NCBI RefSeq assembly: GCF_000426625.1
Contig: NZ_KE384548.1
Location: 1-64,000 of the forward strand
Direction of reading: 5' to 3'
From: Psychrilyobacter atlanticus DSM 19335
Lineage (GTDB): Bacteria; Fusobacteriota; Fusobacteriia; Fusobacteriales; Fusobacteriaceae
Length of the DNA: 64,000 nt
In this document: piece after piece, positions 52,526-61,514 of the stretch
Layout of the letters: each line of letters starts with the position of its first letter
Numbering within the stretch: the stretch's first letter is position 1
Notes under the pieces: generated by a model
The model's input: only the letters and a program-made list of their open reading frames with translations
What the model was told of the DNA's origin: nothing
Database searches by the model: none
Translations under genes and position numbers: made by a program

Positions 52526-52836
52526 CTTGATTCTATTTTATATTCCTCTGGTATTCCAGCTCTTCATAGAATTAGGATGAAATTTATTAATTGAGTCTGC
52601 TAGGCCTAAGAATACTCGAGTAGTAATTATTACTACTTCTATAGAATCAACCTATTTTTTTTAGGAGATATTAATATAGAGTTAAATACTAATGGGATTA
52701 CATATTTTAATTCTATTGCTTCTCTTCAAATTCTAGCTGAGTTAGTCTAACTAAAGTTAGTAAAAATTCAAAAGATTCTGAGAAAAAAAGATTAGAAACT
52801 ATCGATCATTTATTGGAACTTAAAAATAATTTTTGA
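52526..52836 (+). pseudogene. Degenerate coding remnant, possibly an RpiR/SIS-type regulator
   Basis: Three pieces in different frames look like one decayed protein: LDSILYSSGIPALHRIRMKF (52526 onward), VVIITTSIESTYF (52620 onward) and GDINIELNTNGITYFNSIAS (about 52664) running to a stop at 52750, then after a further shift LTKVSKNSKDSEKKRLETID to the stop at 52836. The order and the FNSIASLQILAEL segment recall the C-terminal SIS domain of RpiR-family regulators. Multiple frameshifts and stops rule out a working gene. Family assignment is tentative. Confidence 0.35.
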
Positions 52837-52960
52837 TATTTATAAAGTCTCTAGAATAAATATTTAATCTAAATAAAAAAATTGAAAATTTGAAATTATT
52901 AAAGAGTAATGATATTATTAGTAATATATTAAATATAATTATAAAGTAGAGGGACCCTAT

Positions 52961-53608
52961 ATGATAATTCAAAAAAGTAAAAGAATGAGAGAACTAGTAT
53001 ATGATCAATTAAAGGAATTGATCATAGATGGTACATTACAACCAGGAAGTCGAATTATAGAAACTGATTATGCTGAAAAATTTCAAATAAGCAGAACACC
53101 TATAAGAGAAGCTATTAGAATGTTAGAATTAGAAGGTTTTGTAGAATCTCAATCAAAAGGTGGAGTCACTGTAACTGGTATTAACAAACTAGACATAGAT
53201 GAAATCTATAAGATAAGAATTGCGTTAGAAGAAATAATTCTCAAAGAAGTTATACTTCGAGCTAATTCTGATGATATTCAAAAATTAGATAATCTCATGA
53301 TAGAAACTAAAGACCTTTTAGATGATAAAAATAGAATAGATGATGTATTTGGCCTTTTTTCATCATTTAATGATATCCTCTATGAAATAGCCAAATTAAA
53401 TAGAGTTACAGAGATGATTAAAAATTTAAATCTTTATATGAAAAGGTTTAGAAGAATGGCTATAGACAGTGGGAAAAGAAAAGAAATTGCATTTGAAGAT
53501 CACAAAGCTATTGTAAAATCTATAAAAGAAAAAGATATTATAAAAACTTTAAAACTTAATAAAGTTCACTTAGAAAGATCTAGAGATTTTATTATTAATA
53601 ACCTTTAA
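52961..53608 (+). CDS. GntR-family regulator (FCD domain) of the citrate genes
   Basis: 215 residues. N-terminal winged helix (LVYDQLKELIIDGTLQPGSRIIETDYAEKFQISRTPIREAIRMLELEGFVES, about 13-65) and a C-terminal FCD all-helical domain (IDEIYKIRIALEEIIL onward) whose acidic/His residues usually bind a metal and a carboxylate ligand. GAGGGACC precedes the ATG. The gene lies just before a citrate carrier and oadA, both of which carry the same palindrome next to a consensus promoter, so repression relieved by a citrate-related acid is likely. Confidence 0.88.
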   Translation: MIIQKSKRMRELVYDQLKELIIDGTLQPGSRIIETDYAEKFQISRTPIREAIRMLELEGFVESQSKGGVTVTGINKLDIDEIYKIRIALEEIILKEVILRANSDDIQKLDNLMIETKDLLDDKNRIDDVFGLFSSFNDILYEIAKLNRVTEMIKNLNLYMKRFRRMAIDSGKRKEIAFEDHKAIVKSIKEKDIIKTLKLNKVHLERSRDFIINNL

Positions 53609-53611
53609 AAT

Positions 53612-53669
53612 AAAAAAAGCTATAATATGTAACCGCTTAATTTTAAGCCAGCATTTTATAGCTTTTTTT
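53612..53669 (+). terminator. Terminator after the GntR gene
   Basis: AAAAAAAGCTATAA near 53611-53624 pairs with TTATAGCTTTTTTT (53656-53669); an inner GCTTAA/TTAAGC hairpin (53635-53648) lies in the loop. Confidence 0.75.
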
Positions 53670-53722
53670 TATACACAATTATAATAAAATTAAAACAATA
53701 AGGTTGAAAACAAAACAAAAAT

Positions 53723-53786
53723 TTGACAACTTTTCTTTTCTTGAGTATAATTATCTCAAATCTAGAATTCTGTATACAATATACAG
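53723..53786 (+). promoter_or_regulatory. Promoter and GntR operator of the citrate carrier gene
   Basis: TTGACA (53723-53728), a 17-bp spacer, TATAAT (53746-53751). Twelve bases past the start point lies CTGTATA-CAA-TATACAG (53770-53786), a perfect 7-bp inverted repeat with a 3-bp spacer. The same sequence is found before oadA. A leader of about 190 bases follows to the gene at 53974 and shows no clear riboswitch. Confidence 0.8.
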
Positions 53787-53973
53787 TTATTTTAAAAAGA
53801 TTAAATATCATATCGATGTTTAAATTAAGTTTTAAACCGTAATACCAGATTCAAAACATATTAGAATCTGTGTTAACTCTAAAAATTTCAGATAAAACTT
53901 TATTCAATCTGAAATTGGGAGTAAATAATGGAATTTAAATTTAGATTTAAATGTAATTATTTAGGAGGAACAA

Positions 53974-55278
53974 ATGGAAAAAACGATCAGTATTAAAAAT
54001 GAGAAAAAAGGGTTTAAAGTTTTTGGGATGCCAATTCAATTATTTATGTTTCCGTTAATCGCCGTTTTATTAGTACATTTTACAGATTCATTACCTACAG
54101 GTATTGTTGGTGGCTTTGCTTTTATGTATGTATTTGGAATTATTTTTGGAGAAATTGGAGATAGATTGCCCATATGGAAGGAATATATTGGTGGAGCTCC
54201 CGTTTTAATATTTTTAGCTGCTGCATTCTTTGTTTATCAAGGCTGGTTTACAGAGAGAGAGATTACTACAGTAACAAATATTATGAAAAAAACAAAATTT
54301 TTAAATCTCTATATTGTAGCTTTAATTACAGGGTCAATTTTATCCGTTAATAGAAAACTTTTATTAAAATCATTGGTTGGTTATATTCCAACTATATTAG
54401 CAGGATTATTAGGTGCTTCTATCCTAGGAATAATAGGTGGATTTATATTTGGAATTACACCTAAAGAAATTATGATGATGTATGTTTTCCCAACTATGGG
54501 TGGAGGAAATGGTGCAGGAGCTATTCCACTATCTGAAATATATGAGTCAGCAACAGGAAACCCTAAAGAAACTTATTATTCTTATGCAATAGCGATATTA
54601 ACTATAGCTAATATCTGGGCAATACTTGTAGCAGCCGTTTTAAATAAAATAGGAATTAAAAAACCTTCATTGACTGGAAATGGTGAATTAGTTAGAACTG
54701 CTATTTTAAATCTTGAAGAAGATGAGGAAGTAACAGTAACAGCAAGAGATATGGCAGCAGGATTAATCATCGGCTTAGCATCTTATACATTGGGATATTT
54801 TTTATATAAAAATGTATATAATGGAATCCATTACTACGCTTATATGGTATTAATTATCGCTGCTCTAAATGGATTAGATGTAGTTCCTTTATCTTTAAAG
54901 CAAGGATCTAAAAAAATGCAACAATTTTTCTCTAAACAATTTACATGGATTTTAATGGTAGGAGTAGGAATAGCTTATACTGATTTAGGTGAAATAATTT
55001 CTGCAATCACACCAACTAACGTTATAATTGCTCTTCTTATTGTAGTAGGAGCTGTAATAGGATCTGGAATAGCAGGTTATGCAGTAGGATTTTATCCAAT
55101 CGAAGCTTCAATTACAGCAGGACTTTGTATGGCAAATAGAGGGGGATCGGGAGATATAGAAGTTCTTGGAGCTTCTCAAAGAATGAATTTAATCTCTTAT
55201 GCTCAGATTTCATCTAGATTAGGTGGAGGAATTGTACTTATTATAGCCAGTATTATGTTTAAAATATTAACAAGTTAA
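53974..55278 (+). CDS. Citrate/2-hydroxycarboxylate transporter (CitS/MaeN family)
   Basis: 434 residues with about eleven membrane segments, 2HCT family. The two re-entrant loop motifs are visible: MYVFPTMGGGNGAGAIPLSEIYES near residue 170 and the C-terminal GLCMANRGGSGDIEVLGASQRMNLISYAQISSRLGGG. Members exchange or symport citrate, malate or other hydroxy acids, often with sodium. With citrate lyase and the sodium-pumping decarboxylase downstream, sodium-citrate symport is the most likely role. GGAGGAAC precedes the ATG. Confidence 0.88.
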   Translation: MEKTISIKNEKKGFKVFGMPIQLFMFPLIAVLLVHFTDSLPTGIVGGFAFMYVFGIIFGEIGDRLPIWKEYIGGAPVLIFLAAAFFVYQGWFTEREITTVTNIMKKTKFLNLYIVALITGSILSVNRKLLLKSLVGYIPTILAGLLGASILGIIGGFIFGITPKEIMMMYVFPTMGGGNGAGAIPLSEIYESATGNPKETYYSYAIAILTIANIWAILVAAVLNKIGIKKPSLTGNGELVRTAILNLEEDEEVTVTARDMAAGLIIGLASYTLGYFLYKNVYNGIHYYAYMVLIIAALNGLDVVPLSLKQGSKKMQQFFSKQFTWILMVGVGIAYTDLGEIISAITPTNVIIALLIVVGAVIGSGIAGYAVGFYPIEASITAGLCMANRGGSGDIEVLGASQRMNLISYAQISSRLGGGIVLIIASIMFKILTS

Positions 55279-55300
55279 TTATATTTAAATAGTTAAATGG

Positions 55301-55330
55301 AAGCCAAGATTTTTTCTTGGCTTTTATTTA
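55301..55330 (+). terminator. Terminator after the citrate carrier gene
   Basis: AAGCCAAGA (55301-55309) pairs with TCTTGGCTT (55315-55323), then TTATTTATT. It separates the carrier from the oad/cit operon, which has its own promoter. Confidence 0.7.
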
Positions 55331-55393
55331 TTAAAAAAGAAAGTTTTTTAGATGAAACGTATTATTATCAAACAATATATAGTTAAAAAAACA

Positions 55394-55458
55394 TTGACAA
55401 AGTGAGATTAAAAGAATATAATTAATCGAAATAAATACTGTATACAATATACAGTATT
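55394..55458 (+). promoter_or_regulatory. Promoter and GntR operator of the oad-cit operon
   Basis: TTGACA (55394-55399), 17 bp, TATAAT (55417-55422). The operator starts about 5 bp after the likely start point: arms AATACTGTATA (55434-55444) and TATACAGTATT (55448-55458) around CAA, a perfect 11-bp inverted repeat. The inner 17 bases equal those before the carrier gene. Confidence 0.85.
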
Positions 55459-55472
55459 GAGGAGGAAATAAT

Positions 55473-56858
55473 TTGAAAAGGTTAAAGATTACAGAAACAG
55501 CACTGAGAGATGGTCATCAATCTCTAATCGCAACCAGACTTACAACAGATGAAATACTTCCAATCCTTGAAAAAATGGATCATGTTGGGTATCATTCTCT
55601 AGAAGTGTGGGGTGGGGCAACATTTGATGCTTGTATAAGATTTCTTGATGAAGATCCTTGGGAAAGACTTAGAGAGATAAGAAAGAGAGTTAAGAATACA
55701 AAATTACAGATGCTTCTAAGAGGTCAGAACTTACTTGGATACAGACACTATGGAGACGATGTAGTTGAAAAATTTGTAGAAAAAACTATTGAAAATGGAA
55801 TTGATATTTTGAGGATATTTGATGCTTTAAATGATTATCGAAATATTAAAACTGCTGTATATGCAACAAAAAAATATGGAGGACACTGTCAAGTGTGTAT
55901 GGCATATACAACAAGTGAGATCCATACTATAGATTATTATGTCGAGAAAGCTAAAGAAATCGAAGTTATGAAAGCTGACTCTATATGCATAAAAGACATG
56001 GCTGGAATTCTACTACCAGAAGTTGCCTATGAGTTGATCACAAAAATAAAAAAAGTAACATCAATACCTATTGAACTTCATACACATTGTACATCAGGGA
56101 TAGCATCGATGTTATATATGAAAGCTATAGAGGCTGGAGTAGATATTATAGATACTGGTATCTCAGCATTTTCTGGTGGAACAGCTCAACCATGTACCGA
56201 AGTATTTGCAGAAGTTTACAAAGGCCATGAAAGAGATCCTAAATTAAATTTAGATCTTCTATCTGAAATAGCTGACTATTTTAAACCGATCAAAGAAAAA
56301 TATAGAGCAGAAGGAATTTTAAATCCAAAGGTAATGGATGTTGAACCTAAAACTATTAAATACCAAGTGCCCGGTGGTATGTTATCGAATCTTTTATCCC
56401 AGCTTGAAGGGCAAGGAGCTGCTGATAAATATGAGGCGGTATTAAATGAAATTCCTAGAGTAAGAAAAGATTTAGGATTCCCGCCTTTAGTTACTCCACT
56501 ATCACAGATGGTAGGAACGCAGTCAGTTTTTAATGTATTAACAGGATCTAGATATAAGGTCGTTCCAAAAGAAATAAAAGATTATGTTTTAGGAATGTAT
56601 GGTCAGGCTCCTGCAGAGTTAGATGAAGAAATAAAAAAAATAATCATTAAAGATGAAGAACCAATCACTCATAGACCAGCAGATGATATAGAGCCAGAAT
56701 TTAAAAAACTTACAATGGAAATTGGCGAACTAGCAAAATCAGAGGAAGATATACTCATGTATGCACTCTTTCCTGAAAATGCTAGAAAATTTTTAGAAAA
56801 AAAAGGTAAACCTCAAGTAGAAGAGATAGAGGAATACCAAATTAACATAATAGTTTAA
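55473..56858 (+). CDS. oadA: Oxaloacetate decarboxylase alpha subunit (carboxyltransferase part)
   Basis: 461 residues, starting with TTG at 55473; GAGGAGG lies 9 bases upstream and no better start exists. The HMGL-like barrel is clear (ETALRDGHQSLIATRLTTDEILP metal/substrate site, VEVWGGATFDAC-like SLEVWGGATFDACIRFL, KDMAGILLP, ELHTHCTSGIASMLYMKAIEAG), followed by the PYC/OADA domain. It lacks the biotin domain found in many OadA proteins; that domain is a separate gene downstream. It transfers CO2 from oxaloacetate to biotin. Confidence 0.93.
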   Translation: MKRLKITETALRDGHQSLIATRLTTDEILPILEKMDHVGYHSLEVWGGATFDACIRFLDEDPWERLREIRKRVKNTKLQMLLRGQNLLGYRHYGDDVVEKFVEKTIENGIDILRIFDALNDYRNIKTAVYATKKYGGHCQVCMAYTTSEIHTIDYYVEKAKEIEVMKADSICIKDMAGILLPEVAYELITKIKKVTSIPIELHTHCTSGIASMLYMKAIEAGVDIIDTGISAFSGGTAQPCTEVFAEVYKGHERDPKLNLDLLSEIADYFKPIKEKYRAEGILNPKVMDVEPKTIKYQVPGGMLSNLLSQLEGQGAADKYEAVLNEIPRVRKDLGFPPLVTPLSQMVGTQSVFNVLTGSRYKVVPKEIKDYVLGMYGQAPAELDEEIKKIIIKDEEPITHRPADDIEPEFKKLTMEIGELAKSEEDILMYALFPENARKFLEKKGKPQVEEIEEYQINIIV

Positions 56859-56871
56859 GGTGGTGAAAGAA

Positions 56872-57177
56872 TTGATATTTCAAGCACAAATGACCTTTAC
56901 ACAGGGTTTACAGCTGACGGCAATAGCTATGATAATAGTATTTACTCTATTATTTATCATATCTTTAATTTTGGGATTATTTAAATATATCCCCCAAGAA
57001 AAAAAAGTACCTCAGAAAAAAAAATCAACAACAGCTCCAGTATTAGCAGCAGGTGTAAATTGGAATGAATTAGAATCTGATGAAGATATGATGATCGCAT
57101 CCCTTGTCGCATCTATGGAAGCAGCAAAGGGAAGAAAAGAAACTAACTATAAAATAACTAGAATAACGAAACTATAA
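56872..57177 (+). CDS. oadG: Oxaloacetate decarboxylase gamma subunit
   Basis: 101 residues from a TTG at 56872, placed by AAGGTGGTGAAAG; GTG codons at 56860 and 56863 lie inside that ribosome site and are less likely. One membrane segment (LQLTAIAMIIVFTLLFIISLILGLF) is followed by a cytoplasmic tail of about 60 residues with a basic stretch (PQKKKSTT). This is the usual OadG/MmdC plan: it anchors the complex and binds the alpha subunit. It lies between oadA and the biotin-carrier gene. Confidence 0.82.
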   Translation: MIFQAQMTFTQGLQLTAIAMIIVFTLLFIISLILGLFKYIPQEKKVPQKKKSTTAPVLAAGVNWNELESDEDMMIASLVASMEAAKGRKETNYKITRITKL

Positions 57178-57195
57178 ACGGAGGGTTATTGAGAA

Positions 57196-57540
57196 ATGAA
57201 AAAAATATATAAAATAAAAGTTAACGGGAAAGCATATGAAGTAGAATTACAGGAGATAAGTTCAGTACAGGGTGAAATAAAAGCAGAAACAGTAGGAGAG
57301 CCAACACCAGTATCTATAGCAACAGGGGGAGAAAGTGTAACTGCTCCAATGCCAGGAATCATTGTAGATATAAAAGTAAAAAAAGGTGATAGTGTTGCCA
57401 AAGGTCAGCTTGTAGCAGTTCTTGAAGCTATGAAGATGGAAACGGAAATTTTTGCATCGAATGCCGGAACTATAATAGCAGTTAATATGGAAAAAGGTGC
57501 ACAAGTTAATTTAGGAGATGTAATAGTATCTTTAGGATAG
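57196..57540 (+). CDS. Biotin carboxyl carrier protein of the decarboxylase
   Basis: 114 residues. The C-terminal biotinyl domain has the motif LEAMKMET with Lys80 as the biotin site; residues 1-30 ([20 protein letters not shown]) are a small N-terminal domain and a short Pro/Thr/Glu linker joins them. It is the missing domain of this OadA, on a separate chain as in some sodium-pump decarboxylases. It carries CO2 from the alpha to the beta subunit. GGAGGGTT precedes the ATG; the gene sits 10 bp before oadB. Confidence 0.93.
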   Translation: MKKIYKIKVNGKAYEVELQEISSVQGEIKAETVGEPTPVSIATGGESVTAPMPGIIVDIKVKKGDSVAKGQLVAVLEAMKMETEIFASNAGTIIAVNMEKGAQVNLGDVIVSLG

Positions 57541-57550
57541 GAGGGAGAAA

Positions 57551-58663
57551 ATGCTAGAAATTATAACACAATTTATAGGAAGTACAGGACTTTCTCTTTT
57601 GAATATACAGCAAATGATAATGATGATGATTGCATGTGTATTTTTATACCTTGCAATAAAAAAAGGATACGAACCTTATTTATTGATCCCCATAGCATTT
57701 GGAATGTTAATGGTTAACTTACCCGGTTCTGCCTTAATGGATGAAGGAGGATTATTTTATTATCTATACAAGGGTACAAAATTAGGTATCTACCCCCCAT
57801 TAATCTTTTTATGTGTCGGAGCAGGAACAGATTTTGGTCCACTCATAGCTAATCCTAAAAGTTTATTATTAGGAGCAGCAGCACAATTTGGTATATTCTT
57901 TGCCTTTTTAGGAGCAATTTACCTTGGGTTTTTAGGACCAGAAGCAGCATCTATAGGAATTATAGGTGGAGCAGATGGGCCAACAGCAATATATTTAACT
58001 TCAAAATTAGCACCTAAATTATTAGGGCCAATTGCCTTAGCAGCATATTCATATATGGCATTGGTTCCTATTATTCAACCACCAATCATTAGAGCTCTTA
58101 CCACAAAGGAAGAAAGAGAAGTAAAGATGGAACAGGCAAGACACGTAAGTAAAAATGAAAAAATAATATTTCCTATAGTTGTAACTATTTTAGTTGTATT
58201 ATTACTTCCGAGTTCTGCTCCATTAGTAGGAATGTTAATGTTTGGAAATTTAATTAAAGAATCAGGAGTAGTTCCTAAATTAACAGATGTTGCTTCTAAT
58301 ACTCTAATGTATCTTATTACAATTGTATTAGGTTTAACTGTTGGAGCTACAGCTAATGCTGAGAATTTTTTAAATCCTCAGACATTAAAAATAATAGCTT
58401 TAGGACTTATTGCTTTTGCAATAGGAACAGCAAGTGGAGTAATCTTTGGAAAAATCATGTATAAATTATCAGGAGGAAAAATAAATCCTATGATAGGTGC
58501 AGCAGGAGTATCAGCAGTACCTATGGCTGCAAGGGTAGTTCAAAAAGTAGGCCAAGAAGAAAACCCTCAAAATTTCTTGTTGATGCATGCAATGGGTCCA
58601 AATGTAGCAGGAGTAATCGGTTCAGCAGTAGCAGCTGGAATATTGCTCAATGTATTTAATTAA
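57551..58663 (+). CDS. oadB: Sodium-pumping decarboxylase beta subunit
   Basis: 370 residues, mostly membrane. The conserved core is visible: [74 protein letters not shown] (with the Asp of GGADGPT implicated in sodium transport), [41 protein letters not shown]. It decarboxylates carboxybiotin and pumps sodium ions out, storing the energy of oxaloacetate breakdown. Followed 22 bp later by citD. Confidence 0.95.
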   Translation: MLEIITQFIGSTGLSLLNIQQMIMMMIACVFLYLAIKKGYEPYLLIPIAFGMLMVNLPGSALMDEGGLFYYLYKGTKLGIYPPLIFLCVGAGTDFGPLIANPKSLLLGAAAQFGIFFAFLGAIYLGFLGPEAASIGIIGGADGPTAIYLTSKLAPKLLGPIALAAYSYMALVPIIQPPIIRALTTKEEREVKMEQARHVSKNEKIIFPIVVTILVVLLLPSSAPLVGMLMFGNLIKESGVVPKLTDVASNTLMYLITIVLGLTVGATANAENFLNPQTLKIIALGLIAFAIGTASGVIFGKIMYKLSGGKINPMIGAAGVSAVPMAARVVQKVGQEENPQNFLLMHAMGPNVAGVIGSAVAAGILLNVFN

Positions 58664-58684
58664 TATTAATAAAGGAGATATAAA

Positions 58685-58951
58685 ATGATAGGAATTTGTG
58701 GAAATGAAAAGGCATCTGATGCAGTTGTTACTGTTAATTTAGATTCTAAAGGAAGAAAAATTGAAATAAAATCTAAACTTAAAAAAATGTTTGGTTCTCT
58801 TATGGAAAAAGCTGTTATAGAAATTTTGGATGAATTAAAAATCGAAAATATTGATGTTAAAGTCGAAGATTTTGGAGCTTTAGATTTCATAATAAAAGCC
58901 AGAACAAAAACTGCAATTAGAAGAACTAAAAATGCTGGAGGTATAAATTAA
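58685..58951 (+). CDS. citD: Citrate lyase acyl carrier protein (gamma)
   Basis: 88 residues, right for CitD. The N-terminal GNEKASDAVVTVN carries the serine (about Ser11) that should hold the phosphoribosyl-dephospho-CoA arm; the ending VKVEDFGALDFIIKARTKTAIRRT is typical. It acts as the swinging arm of citrate lyase. AAAGGAGATA precedes the ATG; the stop shares a base with the citE start. Confidence 0.93.
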   Translation: MIGICGNEKASDAVVTVNLDSKGRKIEIKSKLKKMFGSLMEKAVIEILDELKIENIDVKVEDFGALDFIIKARTKTAIRRTKNAGGIN

Positions 58952-59847
58952 TGAAAAAATTAAGAAGAACTATGTTATTTGCACCAGCAAGTAATCCAAA
59001 ATTGCTTTTCAATACATCCATTTATAAACCAGATTGTATTCTATTTGATTTAGAGGATGCTGTGAAGTATGATGAAAAAGATGCTGCTAGAGATCTATTA
59101 GTAGAAGCTTTAAAAGCAGTTGATTTTGGAAAATGTGAAATATTTGTAAGGATAAACCCACTTAGAACTCCCTTTGGAAGCAAAGCTCCCTTTGGAGAAT
59201 TAGATGTAAGAGCATTAGTCCCAGCAGGTCTTACGAGAATGAGACTTCCTATGTGTGAAAAGCCAGAACATATAGAGGAATTAGATCAATTATTAAATGA
59301 ATTAGAAAAGGAAAATGATATCGAAGCAGGAACGATAAAAATTCAAGCGTCTTTAGAAACTCCTTTAGGTGTTATGAATGCTTTAGCTATCGCACAATCT
59401 TCTGATAGAGTTGTATCTATTTCATTTGGTGCAGAAGATTTTACAAGAACTCTTGGAACAGATAGAACTAAATCAGCGACAGAATTATTCTATGCAAGAT
59501 CACAAGTATCTATGGCTGCATCAATAGCTAAAGTTGATGCAATTGACACTGTTTGGTCAGATGTAGCTGATATAGAAGGGTTTAAAAATGAAGTTGAATC
59601 CGCTAAAAATTTAGGATTTGCAGGAAAATCTTGTATTCACCCATCTCAACTAAAAATCGTTCATAATATATTTACGCCATCTATGGAAGAGGTTAATAAA
59701 TCCCTTGAAATAGTTGCAGCAGCTAAATCAGCTAATATCGAATCAGGAGGAGTTATAACTGTAAATGGTAAAATGGTAGATATTCCTGTAATTGCTAAGG
59801 CAGAAAGAATTGTAAACCTTGCTAAAGGTGCAGGATTGATTAAATAA
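58951..59847 (+). CDS. citE: Citrate lyase beta subunit
   Basis: 298 residues, HpcH/HpaI-like CitE: RRTMLFAPASNPKLLFNTSIYKPDCILFDLEDAVKYDEKDAARDLL at the start (Asp/Glu metal pocket), EIFVRINPLRTPFG, SISFGAEDFTRTLGTDRT and GFAGKSCIHPSQLKIVHNIFTP. It cleaves citryl-ACP to acetyl-ACP and oxaloacetate. One base overlaps citD and citF follows 13 bp later. Confidence 0.94.
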   Translation: MKKLRRTMLFAPASNPKLLFNTSIYKPDCILFDLEDAVKYDEKDAARDLLVEALKAVDFGKCEIFVRINPLRTPFGSKAPFGELDVRALVPAGLTRMRLPMCEKPEHIEELDQLLNELEKENDIEAGTIKIQASLETPLGVMNALAIAQSSDRVVSISFGAEDFTRTLGTDRTKSATELFYARSQVSMAASIAKVDAIDTVWSDVADIEGFKNEVESAKNLGFAGKSCIHPSQLKIVHNIFTPSMEEVNKSLEIVAAAKSANIESGGVITVNGKMVDIPVIAKAERIVNLAKGAGLIK

Positions 59848-59860
59848 TTTGGAGGGTAAA

Positions 59861-61420
59861 ATGAAAAAAGAAAATTTTATTAATAAAGCTGGAAGAGAAC
59901 TTCCTAATTATATAGAAGGTTATGGAGATGTTAAAGGATATGAGGGCCCTTTTGCAATTAGTCCAACAGGAAAAAAATATGCTCCTCAAAAATCTGGATC
60001 TAAGCCAGGATCAAAAAAAGTTCTTTCTGACTTAAAAGAAGCTATTCAAAATTCAGATCTTAAAGATGGGATGACAATATCTTTTCACCATCATCTAAGG
60101 AATGGAGATTATGTCTTAAATATGGTTATGAATGAAATTGCAGATATGGGAATTAAAGATATAACTATCTGTGCTTCATCTCTTACAAAAGCACACGAAC
60201 CATTGATAGAGCATATTAAAAATAAAGTAGTAACAGGTCTTGAAACTTCAGGCTTAAGAGGAGATATAGCAAAAGAAATAGCTAAAAATAATATCTTAGG
60301 AAAACCGGTTATTTTTAGAACTCACGGAGGAAGAGCAAGAGCAATTGAAGCTGGAGATGTTAAGATCGATATAGCTTTTGTAGCAGCTCCAACATGTGAT
60401 ACTATGGGAAATATGAATGGTAAAGATGGAAAATCTGCTTTTGGTGTAATGGGATACCCTATGGTAGACGTTCAATACGCTGAAAAAGTAGTTGCAATAA
60501 CCGATAATTTAGTTCCATTTCCTTTAGTAGATATTTCAATTTCTATGTCAAATGTAGACTATGTAGTAGTAGTAGATTCTATTGGAGATCCAGAGAAGAT
60601 AGCAACAGGAGCAACAAGAGTTACTAAAAATCCAACTGATCTTTTAATCGCTGAAGAAGCTGCAAAAGTTTTAGTTGCTTCAGGTTTAGTTAAAGATGGA
60701 TTTGCATTCCAAGCCGGATCTGGAGGAGCTTCATTAGCTGTTTGTAAATTTTTAAGAGAATATATGGAGAACAACAAAATAAAAGGATCATTTGCAGCTG
60801 GAGGAATCACAGCTTATTTAGTTGAGTTATTAGAAGCAGGATTATTCAACGCTTTATTAGATGTTCAAACTTTTGATGGAGCAGCAGCTTCATCTGTAGA
60901 TAGAAATAAAAATCATATAGAGATGTCTGCATCAACTTATGCTAATCCTCATAACAAAGGATGTTCAGCCCACCAATTAGATATGATGATTTTATCAGCA
61001 ACTGAGATTGATACAAACTTTAACATTAATTCAATTACTGGTTCAACAGGAATGATTATGGGAGCTCTTGGTGGAGCACCAGATACAGCAGCAGGTGCTG
61101 ACTTAACATTAGTTGTAGCTCCTACAATGAGAAAAAGAATTCCTATTATTTTGGATAAAGTAACTAATGTTGCTACTCCAGGCGAGACAATAGACGTTTT
61201 AGTAACTGAAAGAGGGATCTGTGTAAATCCTAGAAGAACTGATTTAATAGAAAAAATGAATCTTGCAGGAATAGAACTTAAAACAATTGAAGATCTAAAA
61301 AATGAAGTAGAAAAACTTACAGGAAAACCAGAAAGAGCATCTTATGAAGATACAATAGTAGGTATTGTAGAATATAGAGATGGAACTGTATTAGATGTAA
61401 TAAGACAAGTAAAAATGTAA
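59861..61420 (+). CDS. citF: Citrate lyase alpha subunit
   Basis: 519 residues from the ATG at 59861, set by TTGGAGGGTAAA; the longer frame to 59849 includes the ribosome site. CoA-transferase-like fold with GMTISFHHHLRNGDYVLNMVMNEIADMGIKD near residue 75, a GFAFQAGSGGASLAVCKFLREYM segment and the terminal GTVLDVIRQVK. It exchanges acetyl for citryl on the carrier protein. The cluster has no visible citC, citX or citG, which mature the enzyme in other bacteria. Confidence 0.94.
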   Translation: MKKENFINKAGRELPNYIEGYGDVKGYEGPFAISPTGKKYAPQKSGSKPGSKKVLSDLKEAIQNSDLKDGMTISFHHHLRNGDYVLNMVMNEIADMGIKDITICASSLTKAHEPLIEHIKNKVVTGLETSGLRGDIAKEIAKNNILGKPVIFRTHGGRARAIEAGDVKIDIAFVAAPTCDTMGNMNGKDGKSAFGVMGYPMVDVQYAEKVVAITDNLVPFPLVDISISMSNVDYVVVVDSIGDPEKIATGATRVTKNPTDLLIAEEAAKVLVASGLVKDGFAFQAGSGGASLAVCKFLREYMENNKIKGSFAAGGITAYLVELLEAGLFNALLDVQTFDGAAASSVDRNKNHIEMSASTYANPHNKGCSAHQLDMMILSATEIDTNFNINSITGSTGMIMGALGGAPDTAAGADLTLVVAPTMRKRIPIILDKVTNVATPGETIDVLVTERGICVNPRRTDLIEKMNLAGIELKTIEDLKNEVEKLTGKPERASYEDTIVGIVEYRDGTVLDVIRQVKM

Positions 61421-61422
61421 GT

Positions 61423-61450
61423 AAAAGGAGGCGTCTTGCCTCCTTTTGTC
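61423..61450 (+). terminator. Terminator of the oad-cit operon
   Basis: AAAAGGAGGC (61423-61432) pairs perfectly with GCCTCCTTTT (61438-61447) around GTCTT. The T-run is short, but the stem is strong. Confidence 0.75.
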
Positions 61451-61514
61451 TAATATACATTTATTAAAAAAATCAATGTTATAATATTATTATTTTTTAC
61501 TTAGGAGTGATCAA

